This document shows, in pieces, positions 45,743 through 52,958 of a stretch of DNA of 64,000 nucleotides. Origin of the DNA: PoT sp049331405 (GTDB lineage Bacteria > Planctomycetota > Planctomycetia > Isosphaerales > Isosphaeraceae); assembly GCF_049331405.1 (NCBI RefSeq), contig NZ_CP186274.1, positions 2,666,001 to 2,730,000 of the forward strand, read 5' to 3'. Every line of letters begins with the position of its first letter. Position 1 is the first letter of the stretch. The notes beneath the pieces were generated by a model. It had not been told where the DNA came from and ran no database searches. It worked only from the letters and a program-made list of their open reading frames with translations. A program made the translations under genes and the position numbers.

Positions 45743-47602
45743 TCACTTCGCGGGGGTGACGGGCTTGACCGCGACTTCCTCGGTGGGTTCTTCCGCCTTC
45801 TTGGAGTTGGGCGCCCCGACGTAATCATCCTTCAGGAAGCGGATGATCATCGTCGTGTCGTTTTCGCTGAGCTGATCGACGGTGAAGGCGGGCATCCGAT
45901 CCTTCTCCTCGATGTAGCCGTAGAGCTCGGAAGCCCCCGGCTTGTGGATCATGCGCCTGATCCAGCGGGTCGAGCCCCAGGCGAAGAGGTTCGGGGAGTC
46001 CTTCAGGCCCCCTTCGGTCAGCCCTTCGACGACGTGGCACTTGCCGCAGTCCTCGGTGAACGGCTTGTAGCCGGGGTGATCGACGATACCTGGCTGGCTG
46101 AGCCATTCCTCGGGCGTCGTATCCGGGCCGATCTCGGCGAAGCTCGCCACGAACTTGGCGACGTCGTCGAGCTCCTTGGACGTGAGCTTGGTGCTCTTCT
46201 TCCACTCGGCCATGCCGTCGCAGCCCTTGGCCTTGCCGAAGTAGAGGTCGGACTTCGGATTCTCGAGCATCCCCCGGAGCCAGGCGTAGGAGCCGAACCC
46301 CTTGAGGTCCGAGGCCACCTGCGGGCTATACACGTCCTTGCCGTCGATCTTGGAGAGGATCTGCCCCTTGCCCGCGAAATAGTGGCAGCTCAGGCACTTG
46401 CTTTCGAGGACGGCGTTCCCATGCGTGAACGGATCTCGGACCAAAACATACGTCGCCCCGTCGGGCGGGACGCCGACGTTGGGGTCGTTCGCGAGCTGGA
46501 TGGCACGCTGCCTGGAGAGGTCGGCCCGCTGGCGATCGGCCTGGAAGCCCTCGTCGGCCAGGTCCTCGCGGACCGCCTGGATCGAGAGGAAGACCACGCC
46601 CCCCATCAGGCCGAAGATGAACCCGCAGGCGAGAAAGTGGGCCAGCCTCCTGGGGAAGATCCGGTCGAGCAAGGGCAGGAGCGCCAGGACGGTCACGATC
46701 GACGCGGGGATCACGACGGTGGCGATCATCTCGAGCCGACCGGGGAAGACCTTCAGGAGCTGGAAGAGCGAGAGGAAGTACCACTCGGGCCTTGCCGGGT
46801 AGTCGGAGCTCGACGGGTCGGCCGGGGCGTCGAGATTGGCCCCGTGCTGGCTCAGCACGATGGTCAGCAGGATCCCGAATACCAGGGCGCCCGCCACGGC
46901 GTTCATGAAGAACTGCTCGGGCCAGTTCTTGCCCACCGGGAGATGCTCGGAGTTCCTCGCGGGCGTCAGGCCGTGCCGGCGGGCGAGGGCGATGTGCGCG
47001 GTGAGGGTCAGGAACGTCAGCACCGGCAGGAGGCCGACGTGGAGCCCGTAGAACCGCGTGATCGTCTGATTCCCGTAGTCGGGGCCGCCGATGACGATCT
47101 TCTGGATGTAGGGGCCGAGGACGGGGACGCCCCCCATGATGCCCGTGGCGACGCGCGTGGCCCAGAAGCCCTTCTGATCCCAGGGCAGCAGGTAACCCGT
47201 GAGGCTGAACCCGAGGACCAGGAACATGAGCCCCATGCCGAACCACCAGTTGGCCTCGCGAGGGCGGCGATAGGCGCCGGCGGCGACCACCTGGATCAGG
47301 TGCAGCGCCAGCAAGCTCATCATCGCGCCCGAGCCGAAGTGGTGCAGGCCGCGGATGACCCATCCGAGGGTCATTTTCTCATTGATATAAAAGACACTTC
47401 CCCACGCCGTGGACGACGATGGGGAATACGACAGCATCAGGAGCAGGCCGGTCGCGAGCTGCAGCAGGAAGGTCGTCGACAGGGCCGCCCCGAACACGTA
47501 CCTGACGCGGGCCCCGCCCTGGATCGGCTCTTCGAGGATCGACTTCAGGGCGTCGCGATAGCCGGTGCGGTCGTTGATCCAATCGGACAGTGAATTAGTC
47601 AA
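45743..47602 (-). CDS. Cytochrome b fused to a di-heme cytochrome c domain (bc complex)
   Basis: The 619-residue protein combines the membrane cytochrome b of the quinol:cytochrome c oxidoreductase with a C-terminal soluble part. The b part shows heme-ligand histidines in the segments HHFGSGAMMSLLALHLIQV and HVGLLPVLTFLTLTAHIAL and the quinol-site motif PEWYF. The tail carries two CxxCH heme-c sites, CLSCH near residue 400 and CGKCH near 516. Such a fusion could take over the role of cytochrome c1. It starts with a TTG that overlaps the end of the Rieske gene by 8 bases, so the two are translated together. AGGAG lies 10 bases upstream. Confidence 0.9.
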   Translation of the reverse strand: MTNSLSDWINDRTGYRDALKSILEEPIQGGARVRYVFGAALSTTFLLQLATGLLLMLSYSPSSSTAWGSVFYINEKMTLGWVIRGLHHFGSGAMMSLLALHLIQVVAAGAYRRPREANWWFGMGLMFLVLGFSLTGYLLPWDQKGFWATRVATGIMGGVPVLGPYIQKIVIGGPDYGNQTITRFYGLHVGLLPVLTFLTLTAHIALARRHGLTPARNSEHLPVGKNWPEQFFMNAVAGALVFGILLTIVLSQHGANLDAPADPSSSDYPARPEWYFLSLFQLLKVFPGRLEMIATVVIPASIVTVLALLPLLDRIFPRRLAHFLACGFIFGLMGGVVFLSIQAVREDLADEGFQADRQRADLSRQRAIQLANDPNVGVPPDGATYVLVRDPFTHGNAVLESKCLSCHYFAGKGQILSKIDGKDVYSPQVASDLKGFGSYAWLRGMLENPKSDLYFGKAKGCDGMAEWKKSTKLTSKELDDVAKFVASFAEIGPDTTPEEWLSQPGIVDHPGYKPFTEDCGKCHVVEGLTEGGLKDSPNLFAWGSTRWIRRMIHKPGASELYGYIEEKDRMPAFTVDQLSENDTTMIIRFLKDDYVGAPNSKKAEEPTEEVAVKPVTPAK

Positions 47603-48119
47603 GGGAGATCTTCTCCTCGCTCTGGCAGCGGAATCGCGCGAACTTGACCATCACGACGGGGTCGGGGTCGGGCGAGACCTTGACTTCGAGGGTGTCCATG
47701 GGGCGGGGGGGGACGTCGTTCATCGGCTTCCCCGAGAATTCGAAGCGGCTGGAGTGGCAGGCGCAGTAGAACGTGGTGCGATCGCCCGAGAGGTTGATCG
47801 CGCAGCCGAGATGCGGGCAGGTCGAGCTGAAGGCGACGACCGGCTCCTTGGCGTCGTCCGGCTGACGGACGAGCCAGACGGCCCCGATCGGCTCCTTGGG
47901 GTACTTCACCCAGGCGTCCAGGCGTTCCTCGACGACCGGCACGGCGACGGGCACGCCCACCTTGAGCTCGTTGAGCTTGGCCATCGGCTGGAAGGCCCCG
48001 GCCTTCGACTTCTTGCCCAGCGGGTCGAGCAGGTAGGCAACTCCTGGAATCGCGAGCGCCATCGCGGCGAGATTGCCCAGCAGTATCGTGCCGTAGCGGT
48101 AGAGATTGCGGCGATTCAT
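47595..48119 (-). CDS. Rieske iron-sulfur protein of the bc complex
   Basis: The 175-residue protein has an N-terminal membrane anchor (GTILLGNLAAMALAIPGVAYLL) and the Rieske [2Fe-2S] site as CPHLGC and YCACHSSRFEF, giving the two Cys-His ligand pairs. It transfers electrons from quinol to cytochrome c. The ATG at 48119 fits the family start (MNRRNLYRYG). It is the first gene of a two-gene operon with the cytochrome b-c fusion, and the two overlap by 8 bases. Confidence 0.93.
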   Translation of the reverse strand: MNRRNLYRYGTILLGNLAAMALAIPGVAYLLDPLGKKSKAGAFQPMAKLNELKVGVPVAVPVVEERLDAWVKYPKEPIGAVWLVRQPDDAKEPVVAFSSTCPHLGCAINLSGDRTTFYCACHSSRFEFSGKPMNDVPPRPMDTLEVKVSPDPDPVVMVKFARFRCQSEEKISLD

Positions 48120-48277
48120 CGAGGAATCTCCAGTGACTGTCGGGCAGGGAGGACTGACGTCGTCATGGCGGGAAGAACGAATCGCAATCGATGTCGGCGA
48201 GCTAGCTGGCGGGGGATCCAAAGGCCCAGGGCTGCGGGATTGCGGGCCCGCATTCGCACGTTCGGGGGGATTGTCGA

Positions 48278-48301
48278 CGAGGCCCGCGTGTGCGGGCCTC
48301 G
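48278..48301 (-). terminator. Hairpin after nrnA
   Basis: CGAGGCCCGC pairs with GCGGGCCTCG around a 4-base loop between nrnA and the Rieske gene, both minus strand. A terminator is probable, with a weak U-tract. Confidence 0.5.
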
Positions 48302-48347
48302 TGTCTACCTCTTACGATACGGCAAAACCGCCGCGGTTCGCGAATGA

Positions 48348-49361
48348 TTATTGGGCCGCGACCGACGAATCTTGGGCGAGCAGGGCTTCCTCGACGGCCG
48401 CGAGCACGTCCTTGATGCACTGCGAGAGGGGCTCGGGCAGGCTCGCCCCGGCCGCCGCGCGGTGCCCGCCGCCGCCGAATTTGCCCGCGAGCTTCGAGCA
48501 GTCGAGCCCCTTGCGGGAGCGGGCGCTGAGCTTGATCCCCCCTCGGGCCTGCTCGAGGAAGAGGAGCCCGACCTCGACGCCGACGATGCTGACCGTGAAG
48601 TCGACGAGGTCCTCGGTATCCTGCGGGATCGCCCCCGTCCGCTCGATGGCCTCGCGCGTCACGGTGGCGTAGGCGACCCGCCCGTCCATCGCCGTCTTGA
48701 GGTTCGACAGGGTCTCCCCCATCAGGCGGAGCCGCCCCAGGGTACTGCGTTCGAAGAGGGACCGGTAGATATCGTCGATCGGGGCCCCCGCCTCGAGGAG
48801 GTCGGCGACGTTTCGCAAGGTCTGCGGGCTCGTCGACGGATGGCGGAACCAGCCGGTGTCCATGGCGATGGCGGTCAAGAGCCCCGTCGCGATCTCGGGC
48901 GTGAAGGAACCGCCGAGGCTCCGGATCAGCCGCACGATCAGGGTGCCGGTTGCCTCGGCCGTCGTATCCTTGAGGAAGGTCGCCCCCAGGTCGTCCTGGC
49001 TGACGTGATGGTCGATCACGACGCGAGGCCCCGGAAATTGGCGCATGTACCCGGCCATGTCGCCGAGTTGGCTCCAGGCCGAGAGGTCGAGGATCACCGC
49101 CACCTCGCGATCGGCGAGATCTTCCGGCTGCACCGTCGTCCCGAAGTGCTCGAAGAAGTCCCCCTTCGGGTCGAGGAAGTCGTAACGGGGCGGGGTCCGG
49201 CTGGTGTTCACGACCCGGACGTCCTTGCCCTTCTGACGGAGGAAGCCCGCCATCCCGACCTCGGAACCGAGCGCATCGCCGTCAGGGCGGACGTGGGAGG
49301 TCACGAGGAAGCGGTCGTGCTTCTCGAGCAGGTCGGCGAGCGGCGTCCAGTCAATGGGCAT
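48348..49361 (-). CDS. nrnA: NrnA-like DHH phosphoesterase (nanoRNase/pAp phosphatase)
   Basis: This 337-residue DHH/DHHA1 protein matches NrnA, which degrades 2-5-nt RNA and dephosphorylates pAp. The N-terminal domain shows VTSHVRPDGDALGS and the DHH motif in VVIDHHVSQDDLGAT. The C-terminal DHHA1 domain ends with KLAGKFGGGGHRAAAGASL, the substrate-binding glycine-rich motif. Homologues can also act on cyclic dinucleotide products. The start at 49361 fits the family N terminus; there is no clear ribosome site. Confidence 0.88.
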   Translation of the reverse strand: MPIDWTPLADLLEKHDRFLVTSHVRPDGDALGSEVGMAGFLRQKGKDVRVVNTSRTPPRYDFLDPKGDFFEHFGTTVQPEDLADREVAVILDLSAWSQLGDMAGYMRQFPGPRVVIDHHVSQDDLGATFLKDTTAEATGTLIVRLIRSLGGSFTPEIATGLLTAIAMDTGWFRHPSTSPQTLRNVADLLEAGAPIDDIYRSLFERSTLGRLRLMGETLSNLKTAMDGRVAYATVTREAIERTGAIPQDTEDLVDFTVSIVGVEVGLLFLEQARGGIKLSARSRKGLDCSKLAGKFGGGGHRAAAGASLPEPLSQCIKDVLAAVEEALLAQDSSVAAQ

Positions 49362-49675
49362 GTCACGACTCGATCGAAAGTGACGAAAAGATTCAAAATA
49401 ACGAATTCGCGAGAGGCTTCGCAACCCGGTCTTCATGATCGGCCAGCCGCGCAATCCCCCTCCACGCCGCCTGAATTACTGCCAAATCGACCGACTTAAT
49501 GAGGTACAAGTCGACTATCCCGCAGGAGATAGTGTCGATGGAAATTCGTTCGTGGATTTGTCGATCCGGCTTGAAAGAGGGAGTCGATTTCGGTGCAATG
49601 AAGTTGAAGATTCAATGAAGGACTTCGCGTGTCCTTCACACGGTCAACGACACATCTGACCGGGGCAGATCTCAG
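49362..49675. other. Divergent intergenic region
   Basis: About 310 bases between nrnA and the small plus-strand gene; moderately AT-rich, with no recognisable RNA or gene. Confidence 0.45.
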
Positions 49676-49912
49676 ATGAAGCATCACATCGCAAACGCAT
49701 TGGTTTGGGTGTTTCTGGTGTCTGGCATGTATGGCGTCGTCGCTTTCCATGCGGGCATGAAGGCCAGGGACGAGGCCTCGGCGAGTGGCATGGGTCGGGC
49801 GCAACACGACCCGAACTGCCATGTCTGCCAGCATTCCAGCAAGGGGCTGCCCGATGAGATCGGGTCCGAGAACGTCCAGACGTTCATGCCCCAACTGGCG
49901 GAATCCAACTGA
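49676..49912 (+). CDS. Small membrane-anchored protein with CxxC, unknown
   Basis: The 78-residue product has one N-terminal hydrophobic segment (ALVWVFLVSGMYGVVAF) and then a soluble part containing HDPNCHVCQHSSKG, a possible metal- or redox-active CxxC with flanking histidines. There is no strong ribosome site and the family is unknown, so it may not be expressed. It precedes the convergent LegB-like gene. Confidence 0.42.
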   Translation: MKHHIANALVWVFLVSGMYGVVAFHAGMKARDEASASGMGRAQHDPNCHVCQHSSKGLPDEIGSENVQTFMPQLAESN

Positions 49913-49949
49913 CCCGACTTGGCCGCCCGACCTTCGCCGACGCGACGGG

Positions 49950-50933
49950 TCAGGTCGTGTAGGTGTCGACGCGGTAGTCGTTGATGTTCTCGCGGACCCA
50001 GGCGATCGTCTCGTCGATCGCCTCTTCCATCGAGTAGCGCGGGGCCCATCCCCAGAGTTCCTGGGCGAGCTTGGTCCCGGCAAGGAGCCGGCCCACCTCG
50101 CTCGCGGCCGGCCTCAGGCGGTCCGTATCGGTCTGGACGGTGATCGGCTTGCCCAGCCTGGCTCCGATCAGCTCCACCAGCTCACCAATCGTCAGGTCGT
50201 CGCCGCGCCCGATATTCACGGTGCGGCCGATGGCGGCGTCGCAGCCGGCGATCGAGAGGAAGCCGGAGACGGTGTCCTTGACGTAGGTGAGGTCGCGCCT
50301 CGGGTCGAGGCTACCCAGCTTGACGACCGGCCTCGTCAGGGCCTGGCTGATGATGGTGGGGATGATCGCCCTGGCCGATTGCCTCGGGCCGAACGTGTTG
50401 AACGGGCGGAGGACCGAGACGGGGAGCCCAAACGCCCGGTGATAGCTCTCGCCCAGCGCATCGGCCCCGATCTTCGTGGCGGAGTAGGGGGATTGCCCGC
50501 GCAGGGGGTGCTTCTCGTCGATCGGGACGTATTGCGCGGTCCCGTAGACCTCGGATGTCGAGGTGAGGACCACGCGCTCGAGCGTGTCGCTCATCCGGCA
50601 GGCGTCGAGGACGTGGGCGGTCCCGTTGACGTTCGTCTGCACGACGTCATAGGGGTTCTGATACGAGTAGGGGATCGCGATCAGGGCGCCGAGGTGGAGG
50701 ACCCACTCTCGCCCCTGGACGGCGCGTCGGACCGTGTCGGGATCCTTGAGGTCGCCGCGGTAGGTTTCGAAGGCCGACTGCACGTCGGAGTCGAGTCGGT
50801 CGAGGTGCCCCCGATCGTCCCTGCCGTTGTAGCGGACGAAGGCGCGGACCTCATACCCATCGCGAACCAGGCGCTCCGTGAGGTGGCTGCCGATGAAGCC
50901 GGCGGCTCCCGTCACCAGGACCTTCTTACCCAT
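49950..50933 (-). CDS. NAD-dependent epimerase/dehydratase, LegB-like
   Basis: This 327-residue extended SDR enzyme shows VTGAAGFIGSHL for NAD binding, the catalytic Tyr-Lys in SPYSATK, and HLGALIAIPYSYQNPYDVVQTNVNGT followed by RPFNTFGPRQSARAIIP. That combination is close to the NAD-dependent 4,6-dehydratase LegB of legionaminic-acid-type sugar synthesis, though GDP-mannose and UDP-sugar dehydratases share it. It would act on a nucleotide sugar in the cytoplasm, probably for a surface polysaccharide. It stands alone; no other nine-carbon sugar genes are in view. AAGGGAG precedes the ATG at 50933. Confidence 0.82.
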   Translation of the reverse strand: MGKKVLVTGAAGFIGSHLTERLVRDGYEVRAFVRYNGRDDRGHLDRLDSDVQSAFETYRGDLKDPDTVRRAVQGREWVLHLGALIAIPYSYQNPYDVVQTNVNGTAHVLDACRMSDTLERVVLTSTSEVYGTAQYVPIDEKHPLRGQSPYSATKIGADALGESYHRAFGLPVSVLRPFNTFGPRQSARAIIPTIISQALTRPVVKLGSLDPRRDLTYVKDTVSGFLSIAGCDAAIGRTVNIGRGDDLTIGELVELIGARLGKPITVQTDTDRLRPAASEVGRLLAGTKLAQELWGWAPRYSMEEAIDETIAWVRENINDYRVDTYTT

Positions 50934-51239
50934 CCTCGGCCACTCCCTTGGCGGACTGATGCGCGAGGGGACGATCCCGGATGCTAATTGCCCCGGGCTC
51001 CGCTCCGACCTACGCAGACGCACCTCGAACGAAGCCCGGCCCTGCCGATGGCCGCGACTCGAGGCCCATCCTACGGTTTTTCACGCCCCTGGCAACGCGA
51101 AAGAGCCGCGTCAGGGGATAGTCGCCAGGAGATCCGGCATCGAGGCCGGGGAAGGTTCGGTCCCGTCGGACTACCCACGATTCCATCCGACCTCGAGACT
51201 CGCGTCCCCCGTCTTGACGGTCACCGTTTCCGTTTCCAA

Positions 51240-51404
51240 ATGAGGCTCCTCGGCCGGAGGCCGAGGTATCAGGAAGGCCCCCCGAGGGGGCCCGATACGT
51301 GAGGAAGCCCCCGTTGGGGGCGATGACTTGAGTCGCTCCGTCGGAGCCCGGTACATGCGGTAGCCCCCGCGGGGGCGTAAGGCCAGGAAGGCCCCCTCGG
51401 GGCC
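51240..51404. repeat. Array of about six small palindromes, ~28-bp period, beside an IS200-like transposase
   Basis: Six short hairpins follow each other at near-regular spacing: 51248-51266 (CCTCGGCC/GGCCGAGG), 51276-51292 (GGCCCCC/GGGGGCC), 51307-51321 (GCCCCC/GGGGGC), 51335-51347 (GCTCC/GGAGC), 51363-51376 (GCCCCC/GGGGGC) and 51390-51404 (GGCCCC/GGGGCC). Centres are 27-30 bases apart. Several units are preceded by AGGAAG and followed by a GATAC/GTAC-like segment. The pattern resembles REP-type palindromes at the end of a Y1-transposase element, and lies on the 3' side of the tnpA gene. Confidence 0.7.
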
Positions 51405-51411
51405 TACGGGG

Positions 51412-51837
51412 TTACTCCAGGTTCAACTCGCCCTGCCGACGATCCAGCTCATCCTGCTCGCGGATGTACTGCCGCACCCGGGCCTCATCAAGGCCCACCG
51501 TGCTCACGCAATAACCCGTCGCCCAGAAATGCAGGCCCGTCATCCGGCGCTCCTTCAACAGCTCACGATGGATCCGGACGGCGCTCTTGCCCTTCAGGAA
51601 CCCGATCGTGTTCGCCACGCTATACTTGGGCGGTATGCTCAAGCACAGGTGGATGTGGTCGGGCATCGCGTGCCCTTCCAACAGATCGATCCCGCGTTGA
51701 CGGCACAATTCCCGAAGGATCGGGCCGATCTGATGCCGAAGCCTTCCGTAGAAGACTTTGCGGCGGTACTTCGGTATGATCACGACGTGGTACTTGCATT
51801 CCCACCGGACATGGGAAAGGCTCTGCCATTCGTGCAT
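51412..51837 (-). CDS. tnpA: IS200/IS605-family Y1 transposase (TnpA)
   Basis: The 141-residue protein has the HUH relaxase-type active site of IS200/IS605 transposases: HVVIIPKYRRKVF near the start, the HUH motif in MPDHIHLCLSIPPKYSVANTIGFLKGKSA, and the catalytic Tyr in FWATGYCVSTVGLDEARVRQYIREQ. Such enzymes move single-stranded DNA using hairpin ends. The length is normal. It is the only mobile-element gene in the window, and no TnpB/IscB partner is present. Confidence 0.95.
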   Translation of the reverse strand: MHEWQSLSHVRWECKYHVVIIPKYRRKVFYGRLRHQIGPILRELCRQRGIDLLEGHAMPDHIHLCLSIPPKYSVANTIGFLKGKSAVRIHRELLKERRMTGLHFWATGYCVSTVGLDEARVRQYIREQDELDRRQGELNLE

Positions 51838-51886
51838 AGGCTCCTCCTTCCTGCCCCTCGGGGCCTTCCTGGAAGGAGGAGCCTAT
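51836..51886. promoter_or_regulatory. 16-bp hairpin at the transposon end, enclosing the tnpA start
   Basis: ATAGGCTCCTCCTTCC (51836-51851) pairs perfectly with GGAAGGAGGAGCCTAT (51871-51886); an inner stem with GCCCC/GGGGC sits in the loop. On the minus strand the AGGAGG and the tnpA start codon lie in the 3' arm, so the ribosome site is hidden when the mRNA folds. IS200 ends are known to limit transposase translation this way. Confidence 0.75.
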
Positions 51887-52035
51887 TTCATTGCACGTCG
51901 GATCGCTCGAAGCTCTTCGGGTCGCACGGCCAGAGGCCGTGGATTTATGACGTATTAAACCCGAAGAGGAGAAGCCCCACAGTCCAGGCCAAATAAAACG
52001 ACCTCTAAGCCATTAGTTCCCGCTTCTTAAAGCGA

Positions 52036-52392
52036 TTACGAATGGGATTTCCGGTATCCGAGCTTCGAGGCGACGCCAAGGATCTCGTTGGAAGTGGGGT
52101 GTACGCGACCGGATTGGCTCTTGAATCGCTGCATGGCGTTCATGAACTCAATCTCGTCGTCGGTGTACTGCTTCTCGAAAGTCGTGGGATCGACGCGTCG
52201 TCGTCGCCCGGGTTTCGGGGCCTTGGCGGTAGCCTTCTCGGCGATGGTGTCGACCGAGATTTCCGCGCAGCAATCGGCTTCGGTGATGTCGGCTTCGACC
52301 TGCATGGGATGCTCTTGGATCAGAAGTTTCTCGGGTGGAACAACGCGATCGAATTTTGAACCCTTGGGATTCGTCTCTTCGGGAGACGCCAT
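52036..52392 (-). CDS. Small soluble protein, unknown (conserved-looking C-terminal helix region)
   Basis: From the ATG at 52392 (GGAG 6 bases upstream) the product has 118 residues. The N-terminal half is low-complexity and polar; residues ~55-70 are basic (KAPKPGRRRRV). The C-terminal 45 residues (YTDDEIEFMNAMQRFKSQSGRVHPTSNEILGVASKLGYRK) read like a compact helical domain seen in small planctomycete proteins. A longer start at 52431 is less likely. Function unknown; a DNA- or RNA-binding role would fit the basic patch but is a guess. Confidence 0.62.
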   Translation of the reverse strand: MASPEETNPKGSKFDRVVPPEKLLIQEHPMQVEADITEADCCAEISVDTIAEKATAKAPKPGRRRRVDPTTFEKQYTDDEIEFMNAMQRFKSQSGRVHPTSNEILGVASKLGYRKSHS

Positions 52393-52958
52393 GGAGTTCT
52401 CCAGGTCAGGGAACCAACGCCGCTCGGTCATTGGGGGCGGGGTTCCGACGCTTCAATTGCGGGCCGGGAGGCGAGCTTCCGATGTCTGCACCTCGTCGAC
52501 GTTGGTGACGTGCCGGTTCCCTTGGCTCGTTGTTCTAACTTTGCTTAGGACACGGAGCCTAATCTGTCAAACCGGTATAACGCGATCGCCAGGCGTCGAG
52601 GCGCCGAAGCTCAGGCCTTCTATCCGGTTCAGTGCGATGCCCGGTGCGACGATTCCGGAGTTTGGCTCACGTCCGATCCGTGTGGCATAATGAAAAAGAC
52701 AGCGTGGATCGATCGCGGTCCACGCCTCCTCGGTGCGTATCGATCGCGAATGCGTCGCCTCATGGCTATTGGTTCCGTTGCGCGTTTTGCGGCGCCCAGT
52801 TCAACCGGAGAAACGTCGCGCGGAATGGGGAGATCGGTACTCGTCCGTTTCGATCCGATCACCTTGTGAACCTGCCACCTGTGGCGTAGATTTGAGATAA
52901 CTCAGCCAAGCGCCCGTTCCGGTCCGAAAGCCGGTCTCCTTTCTTGAGAGGAACTTAC
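52393..52958. other. Intergenic region upstream of the large exported protein
   Basis: About 560 bases without a credible gene; it contains the candidate promoter listed at 52662-52691. Confidence 0.5.
52662..52691 (+). promoter_or_regulatory. Candidate extended -10 promoter
   Basis: TTGGCT and CATAAT are 18 bases apart, and the -10 is preceded by TG plus one base (extended -10). It is 268 bases before the ATG at 52959, so the leader would be long. Confidence 0.3.

Noticed and set aside
51240..51404. CRISPR array
   Set aside because: The units are short palindromes about 28 bases apart with no identical repeats, no true spacers and no cas genes.
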